Assembly (NCBI GenBank): GCA_023213395.1 | Contig: CM041465.1 | Coordinates: forward strand, 143,537,741 to 143,601,740 | Origin: Cycas panzhihuaensis | Taxonomy: Eukaryota; Cycadophyta | Direction: 5' to 3' | DNA: 64,000 bases | The notes under the pieces: generated by a model | Seen by the model: the letters and a program-made list of their open reading frames with translations, nothing else | Told to the model about the DNA's origin: nothing | The model's database searches: none | Program-made: the position numbers and the translations under genes | Shown: one piece after another, positions 23,162 through 35,835 of the stretch | Numbering within the stretch: position 1 is the first letter of the stretch | Layout: each line of letters starts with the position of its first letter

Positions 23162-26100
23162 ATGGAAGGATTTTCTTTAGAATGGGCCTATTACACCTAC
23201 ATTTCTAAAGCCCAATAATAACCTTCAACTTCCTTGTAAGGTCCCACTTAAGAGGGCGATGACCCTATCTTTTATTTGAGTGATTAAGAGCACCCAAGTC
23301 TCCATCACCTCCCCATGCATGACATGGGGGCATCATCTTCTATGGGGTATCATCATATTGGCAAGAATCACCATGAAGATTGACCCATAGGGTCTACTTT
23401 ATGTGAGGAACCCTCTATCTCATATGAACATGTAGGCACCCCTCTCATAGATGTGGTTGAAGCATTACACTAATACTTTTAAACTATAAGCCTCCAACCA
23501 TCCCAAACTAGTTAGAAAGTATCTTGCGTAGTATAGTTCCTTCTTCCTCCTCATCTGTATCTCCTTATTTTTCTTACTCCACCATAATGTCCATAACAGG
23601 GCCATCCCCTATTGTTTCTTCTTCCTCATGTGTCCCTCACACCTTAGGGACCTCCCAAGGTATACTCACCTCCCAAATTAGGTTGAGTATACCTCCTCCT
23701 AGTTTAGTGATCACATCTCAACTGACCGTGGTTTATCCTCCTCTTACTCGACCTTAGGGACCTTCATGCCCTCCTTCTTCTATCCATATGGGGCATATCC
23801 CCATGCATCCTCAACCTCAATCTAGGGATCCTTCCCTTTAGCTACCCCTAGGATATACTTCCTAATAATAGGGGCATAAAAAGGGAAATTCCCTCCCCAT
23901 TTATGGGGTGGACTTCCTCCACCCATATGGTGTCATACCTCCCATAGGTGGTCCATATAGGAAAAACCTTATTCTACACCCATTTGTTTCATCTTCATGT
24001 ACCACCTTTCACGCAGTGCCTTCACAAGGAGGATTAACACCTCTCCAAGGCTCATTTCCTCAAATCCCCTTTCAATAAGGGGCATATCCTCAAGGAGGAA
24101 TGGGTCCCTCCTATCTATTCACCTCTCTTCCATCTCCTCCTTATTTGGGATTGGTCCCTTCCCATTAAGTGGGAGGGAATTGATATGCCTCTTTCAATAA
24201 AATCTCTCAAGGAGGATTTGGGTATTTATACCCACCTCCTCCTTTGTCTTTCGTTGACCCATAAGCTCAACCAAGGGTCCATCCCTTCATTGACTGTAGG
24301 TCAACTCCTTTATCTATTGAGGCGTTAAGGATCAACTTGTCACCCCATCCCCTTGAGATGCCCAAGTTTGATGGAACCTTATCACAAGACCCAACTAAAC
24401 ATGTTAGGAGTTTCTCAATGGCATGTATTAATTACTAGGCTTATGACAAAATCTTAATGAAACTTTTCCATGTTCCTTGTAGGGAGATGCCCTTAAATGG
24501 TTTTATTACCTCCATACCTACTCCATTCATTCATTCTAACAACTTGTTAATGAGTTTGTCAACTATTTTAACACCGCTTATCCTTTCGAGAGCAGAATAA
24601 AGGCTTTGCTTTCCCTTAAATAAGGTCACAAGGAAATGAACCGTGACTTCATTAGGCATTTTTATGACCTTCTCCACTTTACGAAGGCCACCTTACCTGA
24701 AGAGTAGAAGAGGGACATCTTTGTGAATGCCCTCTATCCCAAGGTGCATATTAAAGTCCTTAAAATTGGGGCAACAACATGTGATTTCACCATAACTAAA
24801 TGCTTAGTCCTTAATGCTATTGAGATCTAAGCAGGTCTTAAGAAGCCTCTTAAATCATTAGAATGATAAGAGGTACCCCCTCCATCACATCACATAAAAC
24901 CTTAACAACCTCAAAAGTCTTTAGCCTACTCAATGAAGAAGACTTTAGACCCTTTGACTTATGCCATATATTCTTTTGAATATACAATGAAGGAGCTTAA
25001 ACTCCGAGCTCCTCCCTCATCACCAAACTCCCATAGACCTATCCATTAGGCCTCCCAAATAGCACCTCTTAAGGATGGAAACATCCACTCCTCTCAACTA
25101 AGGAAAAATAAACCTTCCTTAGAAAAGAAGTGGTGCTCCATCCATGGTGACTATTTCCATGAGGATTCACAATATAGGATGCAACATCCTAAACCTACCT
25201 CACCTCGTGATTCCTCCCCTAAGCAGGCTTCCAAACCAAACCTAGACTAGCCTGCCATAGAGATCCCTTCCCCAAACATGGGAAATAGGACTAGCATACC
25301 CGTCATAGAGGAAACCAGAATAAGAGGAGATATCCTAACCCTTCTTTTATGTAAGCAAAAGGAAAAGGGGCCAGAAGTTCTTCCTCTTCTTCTAGTTCTC
25401 ACCATCGAACCCCTCCACCTTCTCGATCTCGAAACAAGGGAAAGAGAGTCATACAAATGCTTGAGACAACCCCTCTATATGCTTTGACTAGGTATTAAGT
25501 GGCTAAGGAGGCCATAGGAGCCTCTTCATCTTCTTAGCTATATCCTCCCATGGATAACCCTCCTTCCGAGATTCCTCTACTCCCCAAGACCATTCCTGTC
25601 TACCTCAGTCGCTATGATTTTTGAAGGGCACTCCCCTAACCAACTAGGAAAGGGAAACCCTTCTCAATCATACATGAGATTCACACCATGGATGCTGGGA
25701 TATCCATGATGGATGTCTTGAGGAGTTGCCCAAAGTAACATGCTCTCCTTTTAGAGGCTTTAAGGTTAGTGGATACACCCATCCATGCTTTGAGTGCTGC
25801 CCCAAGTCAAGAGCTTATCATTGCTTTCAAACTTAAAGACCTCCCTCCAACCAGTGAAAGGGAATGCCAATGGCATTACCTTTTCACCATGTCCATTGAC
25901 ACTCTTGAGTGTACCCTCAGAAGGACTATTATAGATAATGGTTCTTCTGTTAATACTCTATCACTATGCATCATGTAAGAGTTGGGCATAGCAGCTCTTG
26001 AGCCAGTTCCATGGCATTGTCAAGGCTATGATGATAGTGAAAAAATGCCCTTAGGTTTTGTCTCTATCCCCCTTACTCTTGAGGACAAAACCATCTTCAC

Positions 26101-29100
26101 TAATATAGTGGTCCTTGAAGTACACATAGACTATAATCTATTATTGCAACATCCATGGCTTGACCAAATGGGAGCTGTGTGTTTGTCCTATTAGGGATAG
26201 CTTAAATTCATCCATAAAGGACAAATGAAAGTTGTTTCCTAGGAGCCCCCTCCCATTAAACAATCGCACCAGTATCGTTAGGTGACTTGTGACTTAGTTA
26301 ATGGTAATAAGGGCCCATCCACTTATGCCTCCACCTACATGATCAATATCCCTAACACTTCCTACCTAGAGGAAGGAGAAGGTCCTTCCTCTTCTAACCT
26401 TATCTGTTTTGCTTCTATTAGTGTTAGGAGCTATGGGTACCTTGCTATTTTAAGTGACAATGAGTCCAATGGCAAAGACGAGAAGTCCCCTTGTCCCATA
26501 TCCCTCCTAAACACCTAGAGGGAGCGCTTGCTTCACCCTAGGTCCCAACCTAGAACCCCTTTTATTAGGGAGATAAGTTCTCTTGCTGAGGCACACATGG
26601 TCATTCCCACCTCTTGCATGACCTCCCACACTACTTCATCATCCACCTCATTGTTTCCCTTAAATGTTAAATGTAGGGAGCCTCTTATTTCACGTTATAC
26701 GAGGATGCTTTCTGACTCTTCTGAAGAGTCTCTTGACTATGTTGAATGGTGGGTTTATCATTATGGACCCACCATTCCCCATACTACTCCTTCCTCATCT
26801 TCCCTAAGCAAAACTATCCATAGGGTAGATTGCTTCAAGAATGATGAGGTGTTGTTAGAGCACTTAGTAGGCTCTACACCTAATCTCCCTCCTGGTCACC
26901 ATAAGCTTGGTTACCCAAAGATCCTAGCTCTTGGGTCACCTCTGGTTGACTCGAACCAACTTAGTTCCTCTTTACCCCTTCTTGTTGATCAAGCCCCCCT
27001 CCACTTCAAAGAGGAAAATGCTATGTATATGGGGGTAAATAAGGACATTATCCTCGGCCCCAATAGGGTCATAAAGATAGGAGCAGAATGCTCACCTAAA
27101 GACATGGAGGAATACACCCTCCTTTTTCATGAATTTCACGATGTTTTTGTGTGGGATTACACTAACATGAAGGGAATAGATCCCTCCATCATCACCCATA
27201 ATCTTACAACCATCTAGGGCACTCACCCTATGTGATAAAAGTAGCTCCTCCTTCATCTTAAGCTATTTGATGTCGTTAAGATGGAAGTTGAAAAACTCTT
27301 AAACACTGGGTTGATTACTTTTATTGACTATCCTCAATGGGTTTCTAACATCATTCCCGTTACTAAAAAGAATGGAATAATTTAGATATGTTTTGACTTC
27401 TGAGATATCAAAAATGTATGCCCTAAAGATAATTTTCCTTTACCCTTTATCAATTAGATTATCGATCACATTATTAGATTTGAAGTCACGCCCTTGATAG
27501 ATGGCTTCTCTACTTATAATAAAATATAGATATCTCCCAAAGACCATCATAAAATGGCTTTCACTACTCCTTGGGGTACCTTTGCTTACAAAATAGTGCC
27601 TTATAAACTTTAAAATATAGGTGCCACTTACCAAAGGGTGATGTAATTTGTTTTACATAACCTCATAAACAAAACCCTTAAGGTCTTTATGGATGATATA
27701 ATGGGTCTCTCTTGTAAGAGGGCCTATCACCTAGAGGATTTATGTGCCATCTTCACATGGTACTACAAATACCATGCTAGCTTAAACCCACTCAAATATG
27801 TAGTTTCCATAACTACCAACAAGCTCCTAGGTTTCCTTGTTTCCAAATAAGGAATCTAAATCAACCTTGATAAGGTCAAGGCCAACCTTGACATGCCTCT
27901 ACCTAAAACACAACGCCAAATCAAGTTATTTATTGGTAGGTTAGGTTTCCTTAGGCATTTCCTGGAAAACTTTGCCACAAATGCCAAACCTCTTACTAAC
28001 TTGTTGAAGAAGGAATCCCCATTCATTTAGTCTCCTAAGGCCTAGGAAGATTTCTAAGAGCTCAAGAAAGCCTTGGCTTCTGCCCCAACCTTAGCACCCC
28101 CTCTCTTTGACCATCCTTTCATCCTTTATACTTTAGTCGCTAATTAATCCATAAGGATTATACTTGCCTAAGAAGATGATTTGAGAATCGAGTAAGCCAT
28201 TTACTTCATCAGCCATACACTAGTCACTGCTGAGCTGGACTACTCTCCCACCGAAAAGGAGTGCCTTGCCTTGGTCCACATGACCAAGAAATTTAGGCAC
28301 TATTTGCTTGGCAATACCACTCAAGTGATCGTTCAATCTGATCCCTTGAGGTACCTCTTAACTCAATTTGACTTAACTGGAAGGATTGGTAAATAGGATA
28401 TCCTCCTTCAAGAGTATGACCTTCAAATCATCACTAGGAAATCAAAGAAAGGAATGGTAGTTGTTAAGTAACTAGTTGATGCTCTTATTCCTAACTCTTC
28501 TAATATTCCCGTTGATGACTCCTTGCCCAACAAGCCTATCTTTTCTATCCAAGACTTGTCACCCCATCCATTAACTAGTAATGAATGGTATGGGGACATT
28601 GTATAATACCTTATTAAGCAACAATATCGTCCTAATGCTAGTGACAAGGTGAGGTCATAAGTTAGGGCTACTGCTAGGTAGTATTTCCTCATAGAAGAGG
28701 TATTATACAAGAGATCTTTCGATGGGGTCCTCCTTCATTATATCAACCCTGACGAGGTGAACCAAATACTTCTAAGTGCCATAGCAGCATTTGTGAGGGC
28801 CACTTTGGGGGCCAATCCATGGCCTAGAGGATCCTCCACATGGGTTATTACTAGATGTCCCTCTTCAAGGATGCCCACGCTATGCATTGTGTTATAGTAG
28901 GAGACAAGAGCATGCCAACATCATTCATTTGCCCTCTAAGGCCTTACATCTAATCATTTCTCTATGGCCTTTTTCCCAATGGGGATTAGACTTATCAGAG
29001 CCATAACCTTGCCTTCCTTATCGCAACATAAATTAATCTTAACCGTGATGGAGTATTTTACTAAATAGGTTGAAGCAGTCCTCTTATTATCTATTGCTGG

Positions 29101-29826
29101 TAAGACCATATCCACTTTTATTTATGAGTATATTATCTATCGATTCTAGGTCCCAGACATCTTAATCATAGATAATGGTACTCATTTTTGTAATAAGGAG
29201 ATGTACAAGCTTTGTAGAAAGTTTAGGATATCCCATAAAACCTCATCTCCTTATTACCCCAGGACAATGTCTAAATTGAATCTTTTAACAAAACCCTTAT
29301 CAACATCTTAAAGAAAATAGTTGCTCAATCCCAAAGAGATTGGCACCTCCAACTTCCTTCTGCTTTGTGGGCATATCACACTTCCATTCACATAACTATA
29401 GGGATGACCCTATTCTCCCTTGTGTATGGGACTGAAGTGGTCCTTCCCTTAGAAGTTGAAATCCCCTCTTTATGTGTTTCTCTTCGAGGTCTTATCAATG
29501 AGGAATTGTGCCACTAGGCCTGCCTCCTCAACCTTGAAGCCTTGGACAAGAAATGCTTGATGGCTTACCAAGCGAACCTCACCTCCAAAACTAGCACATG
29601 AAGAACGTATGATAAACATCTTTGTCCTTGCCCTCTAAATCCTGGGGACCACACCCTCAAGCTTAAGTATCTCTATGATTATTTATCCAAGTTTGGGCCT
29701 AAATGGGTTGGCCCTTTCATCATTCTCGAAAGCCTCGATAACGATGCTTACAGGGTAGTCACTTTGGAGGGCCTTGAGTTTGAAAAATCTATGATTGGTA
29801 AATTTCTAAATAAGTTCTACGTGTGA
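23162..29826 (+). pseudogene. Element II gag-pol (Ty3/gypsy, Tat-like)
   Basis: Homologous along its length to gag-pol of element I and about equally long. Start at ATG 23162 (MEGF), end at FLNKFYV-stop 29826. Gag core about 24330-24880 (LEMPKFDGT near 24355; NRDFIRHFYDLL near 24640); zinc-knuckle-like WCSIHGD near 25135; protease 25920-26180 with RTIIDNGSSVNTLS, so the catalytic DNGSS block survives here although it is mutated in element I; RT about 27260-27840 with VFMDDIMGLS; RNase H to about 28340; integrase about 28690-29826, ending in GPFIILESLDNDAYRVVTLE. There is no second RNase H before the integrase. Stops are very frequent, mostly at Gln and Trp positions of element I, and there are several indels, so the gene is long dead. 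Confidence 0.88.
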
Positions 29827-30539
29827 TCCCTTCTACTCCCAAGTAGGATGGGCACATCCCCTCTCTCACTCTGAAATGAGCCTAAACTACCACTCTAAGC
29901 ATATCATTGTTTTCCCTAGTCACATGTGTGATGATTATTTAGGGTGGTTCTTCATCATTTAGACTCCATAATTGATATTGTATATCTTACCTCCCTCTTG
30001 AGCGAGATCTTCTTTCTTTACCTAGTTGGGTTAGCAAATCTCCTTCACTTCTAAGCATGGAGTTGCTTCCCAAACTAAGGCCTTTTGCTTGGGTATCCAT
30101 ACCCTTAGTCATCACTTCCTTTGCATATCTATTATGCTTCTTCGAGGGAACATGCATAGTACCCCCCATTCCTAGTCTCATACATATCTGTCATCGATAT
30201 CTATGGTGCCTGTGTGTGCCTAATACAAGTGTGGCATCACATAAAAGGAAGCATGAGTGTCATTTGTATATAATCTAAAAAAAACATACATAAGAATCAA
30301 CTAAAGCTATCTAAATGCATAACCCTTTGTGCACCCATACACTTGCATCCATATGCATATGCTTATCTCTCTATGCATCATATAAGTAAACCAACTACAT
30401 AACAAAGTAATAACATCATAAACTCATCATAACATTATCACCATGTATTAGAATGGGGTACTAATTAGCCCCTGTCTATATATGTAAAAAGTCATATAGA
30501 ATAACAAAATCATATAGTACGTCATCTAGGCAATATGAC
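29827..30539. other. Spacer between convergent gag-pol and PMD genes, element II
   Basis: AT-rich, counterpart of 11486-12009 in element I. Short ORFs on both strands have no recognisable motif. Confidence 0.4.
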
Positions 30540-31249
30540 TTAGGAAGCTAGAATCCTTGCAGGGAGGATTACAATCATATATCTACATGTGGTGAAAACT
30601 CCCTGGAGGTCTGAAGCTTTCCTATCAAAATACATAATATGTAATCTCTTAGATACCATGCCCTCAAGGGGTGTCATTCTCTTATCTGTTGGATCTCTCG
30701 ATGGGGGACCACATCCCTCTAAGCTCCTCTGGCATCACTATGACGTCCTCGCCTTGCTCTCCTCATCCTAAGGTCTCCTATGGGTCATTATAGTAGTATA
30801 TGTCTTACTGTCTAATGACTTGGTAATTATTTGGTTGACCAATTGGTCATACCTAGCCTGGAGACGATCCCTCTCCTTCTAGGCTCTGTGGAGTCTCTCC
30901 TCTAGCATGGTGATCTAGATCCTACTATCTGCATCACCACTTGCTCCTCCTAACTGGGCCTCTAGTCCCTATACCTGACCCTATAGGGTATCCCTCTCTA
31001 TCACTAGCTAGTCCCTCTCTACCTGTATCTCATCCTGGGTGCCCTGCAGCTGACTAACCCTCACCTAGAGGTCTTGGGACTCTGCCATCTATATATCCCT
31101 AGCCTGGATCAATAGGGTAAATGCCACAGTATGTGGCCCTGCTAATTAGGGCTCCTTGCTTACCAGGATGGGAGGTTATCCCTCTGTATAAACTCAGGGG
31201 AATAGCTCACATAATACTGCCTCCAACAGCCTCATCATCTCAGCTCCCC

Positions 31250-31378
31250 CTACCAAACCATGCACATCATAAATTAGTTTATAGTATATATATATATATA
31301 TGGATCAATATATAAATAAAATCATCTAGGGAAGTAGCAAATGATCAAATGGAAGCTAGAGTCAAGGTAGAGTCTCAC
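31250..31378 (-). other. Intron 2 of the element II PMD gene
   Basis: On the minus strand the donor is AGAG|GTGAGA and the acceptor is TGGTTTGGTAG|GGGG. It includes a TA microsatellite near 31280-31302. Position matches the 112-base intron of element I. Confidence 0.7.
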
Positions 31379-32589
31379 CTCTTGGGTGGACTAGCTCCTC
31401 TGCCCTAATGATAGCCTCCTCAGTTGCAGCTCCCTCTACTACCACCTCTACCTCCTCGATCCCTAGTACTACCTCCTGAGCCATTGGGGCATCTCCTCCC
31501 TCCAGTCCCTCCTCTCCTAGGACCCCTCAATTTGTTGTAGTAACTACTACCTCTACTACTGCCACCATAGCCATGATCACTTTTGGGAATTTACAAGCAA
31601 CTCCCTCCCTGCCTACTGGTCCTGGTGGTGGTCAATCTCCTCCTGTTGGCATCAATAGACCTGCCTCATCTCCTATAGCCCCAGATGGCCCTGCTCCATC
31701 TCCACCATCATCATCCCCACCCTCATTAAGCTCATCTCCTAACTCTTCTCCTCATCATCGCTCTTCCATTGGATTGCTCAATAAGGATCCACTATATAGT
31801 CTGTCAAGGTCAGGAAATCTAGTGATGTCACTACCATTGATTGCCTTACGTGGACTTAGTCCTCGATCCTCATGAATCTAGTTTACCACTTGTGAACTAT
31901 AGGGGCCTTAGATGAGATAGGATGAGGCCCTCCTAATGGCACCACCACTCCAAAATGATCAAAGAACTAGCACTAGAGCAGCGTGCAATAAGAGAAACCT
32001 CTTCTCCCTATTGCTCATACCTAGTCCAACTGAGCCACTATGTTAGTGGCTATCAAGGTAGCCCAGTTGAATCTCTCCCTAATCTCACATCTCCTAATGG
32101 TCATCATCTAGCCTCCAGGGATGCCCATGTAATTCTGTTTCTAGGATATCCAGAATAGAATAGCCAAAGTGATGAGTTTCCTCACACGAGGAACTCTCAA
32201 TAAGACCATATCCTGGACAGATACTCCTTGCCAATCCCATCAACTTCGTCCTATAAAAAATTTAGCCGCCTCCCTATAGGAAGTGTCTATGCTGGGCAGA
32301 ATACCTAGTGATACTAGTATCTCCCTACCGGTACTCCCAGGATCCTCTTAATATCTCTTGACATGATGGTGACATCTCCCACCTATGGGAGATAGAACAT
32401 GTACCTCTGTCTATCCCAATGAAATACTATGTCAACTAGAAGACACCGATCAGTTTCATATTGTGGGGTCCTGATCACCTTCAAGAGCCCATAACATCGT
32501 AGGGTTATCCTCTCCTATCTCGACATCATCTCTATGAAACTTATCATAGCCACGCTGATATTCTCACCATTATCAACCATATGAATGGC

Positions 32590-33044
32590 CTACATACACT
32601 AAAAACCAGTCAAAAATCCCTCAACTCTCTCCTGCCATGTGTTGTGCCTTTCTTTGGATGATTGGAACTCCTTCAAATAGAGTAAATCCACCCATCTAAG
32701 CCTCCTTTTCCTTTTTTCTCCTATTTAGTCACTGTCTCACATCAAAATCTATAGTATTATAGATACTGACATGGGCTCCATTGAGAAATTCTTATGTTCT
32801 TGGCAGCCCCACCGTAAACTTCACAGCACTGCAATAATCGTTATGGTGTTGTAGATAGCCCCCTTAAAAAAGGGGCGGTGGCCCTAGAAAAATAATTTTT
32901 TTTTGTCTAAGTAGGGCTAGCTTGGTCCATTGGGACCAGGGCTACCTAATACCTTAGTCCTCCCTCTCCATGGGCCTCATTCAAGATCTAGGGGGTATAA
33001 AATTCATTTGAAAAACTGAAATGGCTAGGGGTCAATCCACTCAC
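32590..33044 (-). other. Intron 1 of the element II PMD gene
   Basis: 455-base intron with donor GTGAGT and an acceptor region TTGACTGG, T-run, ATGTAG. Same phase and same flanking codons as intron 1 of element I. Confidence 0.75.
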
Positions 33045-33197
33045 TAGATCATGTCTGATCACTACCATCTTGTCTCTACAATCCTAATGAATGTCTTTTC
33101 GATATGATCCAATGGATGGATCTCCTACTAAGTGTATCTTAATAGTGGCATAGCCTTGTTGCTCAAATGGAAGGGCTCTAGATATCTTTTGGGGCCC

Positions 33198-33220
33198 ATG
33201 AAAATGAATTTCATTTTCAT
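33198..33220. promoter_or_regulatory. Palindrome downstream of the PMD TATA box, element II
   Basis: ATGAAAATGAA (33198-33208) and TTCATTTTCAT (33210-33220) form a perfect 11-bp inverted repeat around one central base. It is the counterpart of 8797-8825 in element I and shares the AAAATGAA/TTCATTTT arms. Confidence 0.65.
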
Positions 33221-33231
33221 CCTTTTTGCCC

Positions 33232-33238
33232 TTTTATA
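33232..33238 (-). promoter_or_regulatory. TATA box of the antisense PMD gene, element II
   Basis: TATAAAA on the minus strand, with a G/C-rich stretch just upstream as in element I, and 163 bases upstream of the ATG at 33068. Confidence 0.65.
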
Positions 33239-33239
33239 C

Positions 33240-33779
33240 GTGGCCCCCCCTGAGGTACCACCTCTACTCTTCTTACCATGATAGCCCTTAGGATCACTTT
33301 GTCACCCTTATTTACTTTGTCTTCGGGGTCTAACCCCTTTCTCACTCTCACAACCTCTGTTTTACCTCCTTTTAGTGTATTTATGATAAGCCCTTTAGCT
33401 TCTTAGAGGCCCCTTCTATCTCATTTTTTACATCGCTCTAAAACATTCCTATATTTATACTCCTTTGGCTTGTTTCAGCATCCTGGATCCATTTTTGCCA
33501 TTCGTTTGAGCCTTTGAGGCTCTCAGGAGAAGTTCCTTCTCCCTTTCGGGCCTCCATAGGCCCTTTCGTGACCCCTAGGGGCCCAAAAGAGCATATTTGC
33601 TAATCCTTTCTTACTTTTTTACCAAGCAAGCCTCCCTCGAGCATGGTCCTACCTCCAGGGCTCTCCTAACCTCTGATGATCCATATGTGTAGCTTTTTCA
33701 AGTTGTTGTATCCCTGTTGCTACCCATTTTATATATTAACACTTCCGCCACCATCTCTTTTGTGAACTAATTCAAACTC
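33240..33779. other. Spacer upstream of the PMD promoter, element II
   Basis: Counterpart of 8262-8780. No ORF with recognisable motifs; pyrimidine-rich on +. Confidence 0.35.
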
Positions 33780-34230
33780 TACCTTTTTTTCGCTATGCTA
33801 TTGCTCATCTTCACTGATGGAGGAAGTTGCGATAACCTTGGACCTTCTTTAGCTATATGGATCCTTTGTGATTCCTCTAAAATTAACTATATGTGTTCTA
33901 GAATCTTTTTACTTAAGGCTATAAATAATGAGGCTAAATACACAACTGTTATTGAAGCCTTTACCAATGCACTCTACTTCCACCATGGCCCTATCATCCT
34001 CTATTGTGACTCTCATATCAGTGTATCATAACTAACTTAGGTCTACTAGGTATTTTACATATGATTGAGGGCCCTTGCTTCGATTTCCAAGTCCCTTTTA
34101 TCACTCTTCTCTTCTGTGGATATTCAACACATTCCTTGAGATCTGAACACTGAGGTAGATGGTCTTATTCGTTGCATCCTTGAGCATTGTCTCCCTCTCT
34201 TGGACGATACTTCCTAGATAGCCCAATGGG
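33780..34230 (+). pseudogene. Element II second (archaeal-type) RNase H domain
   Basis: The + frame contains LLLIFTDGGSCDNLGPS, then KAINNEAKYTTVIEA, then LYCDSHISV, and later VDIQHIP-stop-DLNTEVDG. The catalytic Asp, Glu and Asp positions are all present, and the order matches the element I domain at 8261-7790. The frame from 33795 stays open for 78 codons up to CDSHISVS, then has stops. It lies about 4 kb downstream of the integrase end, beyond the antisense PMD gene, so the unusual location is shared by both elements and is not a local rearrangement. Confidence 0.8.
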
Positions 34231-35835
34231 TTGTCTAGCCACTTGAGCTCTAAGACCATCCTCTCTTTTCATTATGATTCCTTCACACCTCTGAAAGTAG
34301 GCCACTAACGAGGTTAAACTATGGTGACTATTAGGTTTGATTCTTTATTCTTTATGCCATTTGTGGCATGATGCCCTTACACTTTGACTCTCCATATGCA
34401 TAGATCTTTTACTTACATTTACTTGTTGATTGTACTTATGACCTTATATGACATTCATCTTACATAAGGGCAATGAGGGCAATCCCCTCATCCCCTCATT
34501 CCCTCATACTTGACTCTTGGAAAATGCACAGTTAGCCCTGATGCCACTCCATTCCTTTCCTTGTCCACGTGATTTACCACAACACCTACCACTCCCCTTA
34601 GATGATGACACTTTTTGTATTAGTAGATGATACTAATTCTTTTGTGTTGACAGCATTTACCATCACTAGATGCTCCAAGCAATGAGGATCTACTCCTAAG
34701 GGGGTAGTGTTTCCTAGCTATCGAGAATGGATATGGATAACACCTCTTAGGTAGGCATAGGTATACATCTCTACTCCTACTTCTCCCTTACTTCATGATG
34801 TGATGAGATGCTTGATGGTTGCATTTTGTATGATATTGTTACATACATAGTTGGGATGCCTAGTTTACCTGCCCATTTTGTGCATGTGAGTGTGATCCAG
34901 CCTATGACAATTCAAGACCATGGTCCTATGGCACCACACAATCCCTCATGATACCCCCCTTAGCACTCTCAAGTACTCATAGGCCCCCATAGCCCACCTT
35001 TTGCTCATTATTGGCCTTGTATGTGCATGTGACTCCTAACATATCATTTTAGCCGGATCACCAATGTGTACATCTTATACCCCTTGTTGGGGCCTCTATT
35101 ACCCTCTTTTGTAAAGTTGCGAAGCCCCACCGATGCCTAGAGTTTCCCTTAAGTCCTTACCAGTCTAGTATGTCTGACTTTTTATACTTGGGACTCTTCT
35201 TTTAGGAGTATTCTAGGTTTCATTTTTATTTTTCTTTGTATTTTATTTGTACTATGATAATATTTGTGGTACCACACTAAACTTCATGGTGCCATGAGGT
35301 TTGTCATGGGGCAACTTTCTATTGACTTCTATAGCCTAGCAATGATTAGTTCCATATCTATTATGAAATTGACACGTGGTAGACCATTGTTTCCCACCTA
35401 GAGCGAACCCTAATCAATTGAGAACCCTAATTTGGGTATAAAAACCCAAATCTAAGTTCATTTTACCTCTCTGTGCTCTCATACAAAAGGAAAAAAGGCC
35501 TCTTACCTGCACTTCTAATCTCTCTTCCTATTCTCTTCTTCTTCAAGGGCACCCTAAAATGTAGGTCTAGACTAGACCTCTTCTAACAAATCTTTCCTCC
35601 ATGGTTCTCACTCTAGCAGTAACAACATGTTTTTCAAGGTTTTGAGTCTCCTTCTCCCCTCCAAAAGGGGTCGTTATTCATCTAGCAAGCAGGATTCTCA
35701 TCCCTTTTTATTTGCATATGAGGTAATATTCATTTTACTTTAGTGTCATGGTTGTAAATAGGTTTATTTCCCGCTATTCCTTTCCTTAGAAAGTGTGTTT
35801 TGTTCAATATCTCTATTTGTTACAAATTTGGTATA
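34231..35835 (+). other. Element II 3' non-coding region
   Basis: About 1.6 kb between the second RNase H and the 3' LTR with no motif-bearing ORF. A TATA-rich stretch with 'GGGTATAAAAACCC' near 35435 might be a + strand promoter or LTR-like relic; I cannot support more. No clear polypurine tract lies next to the LTR at 35836. Confidence 0.4.

Larger units (their letters stand above)
30540..33068 (-). pseudogene. Antisense plant mobile domain (PMD) gene of element II
   Basis: Exon 1 (33068-33045) encodes MVVIRHDL followed by the GTGAGT donor; exon 2 begins at 32589 (AIHMVDNGENIS). This parallels MATVRLDL|AVIIVDNRENIG in element I, with conserved start codon, splice sites and phase. The mobile domain follows: LLVDIVFHWDRQRYMFYLP, VGDVTI, DIKRILGVPV. 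At 32120 this copy has TGG where element I has TAG, so the element I stop is a mutation rather than an intron. Intron 2 is 31378-31250. The C-terminus (31240-30800) is charged and coiled-coil-like, with LEERLHRA and RDRLQARYDQLV. Numerous stops make it a pseudogene. The 3' end is approximate. Role as for element I: a captured or co-opted PMD, with a presumed nuclear or silencing function that is inference only. Confidence 0.75.

Noticed and set aside
31279-31302. TA microsatellite as a possible TATA element
   Set aside because: It lies inside intron 2 of the element II PMD gene, with no ORF correctly placed downstream.
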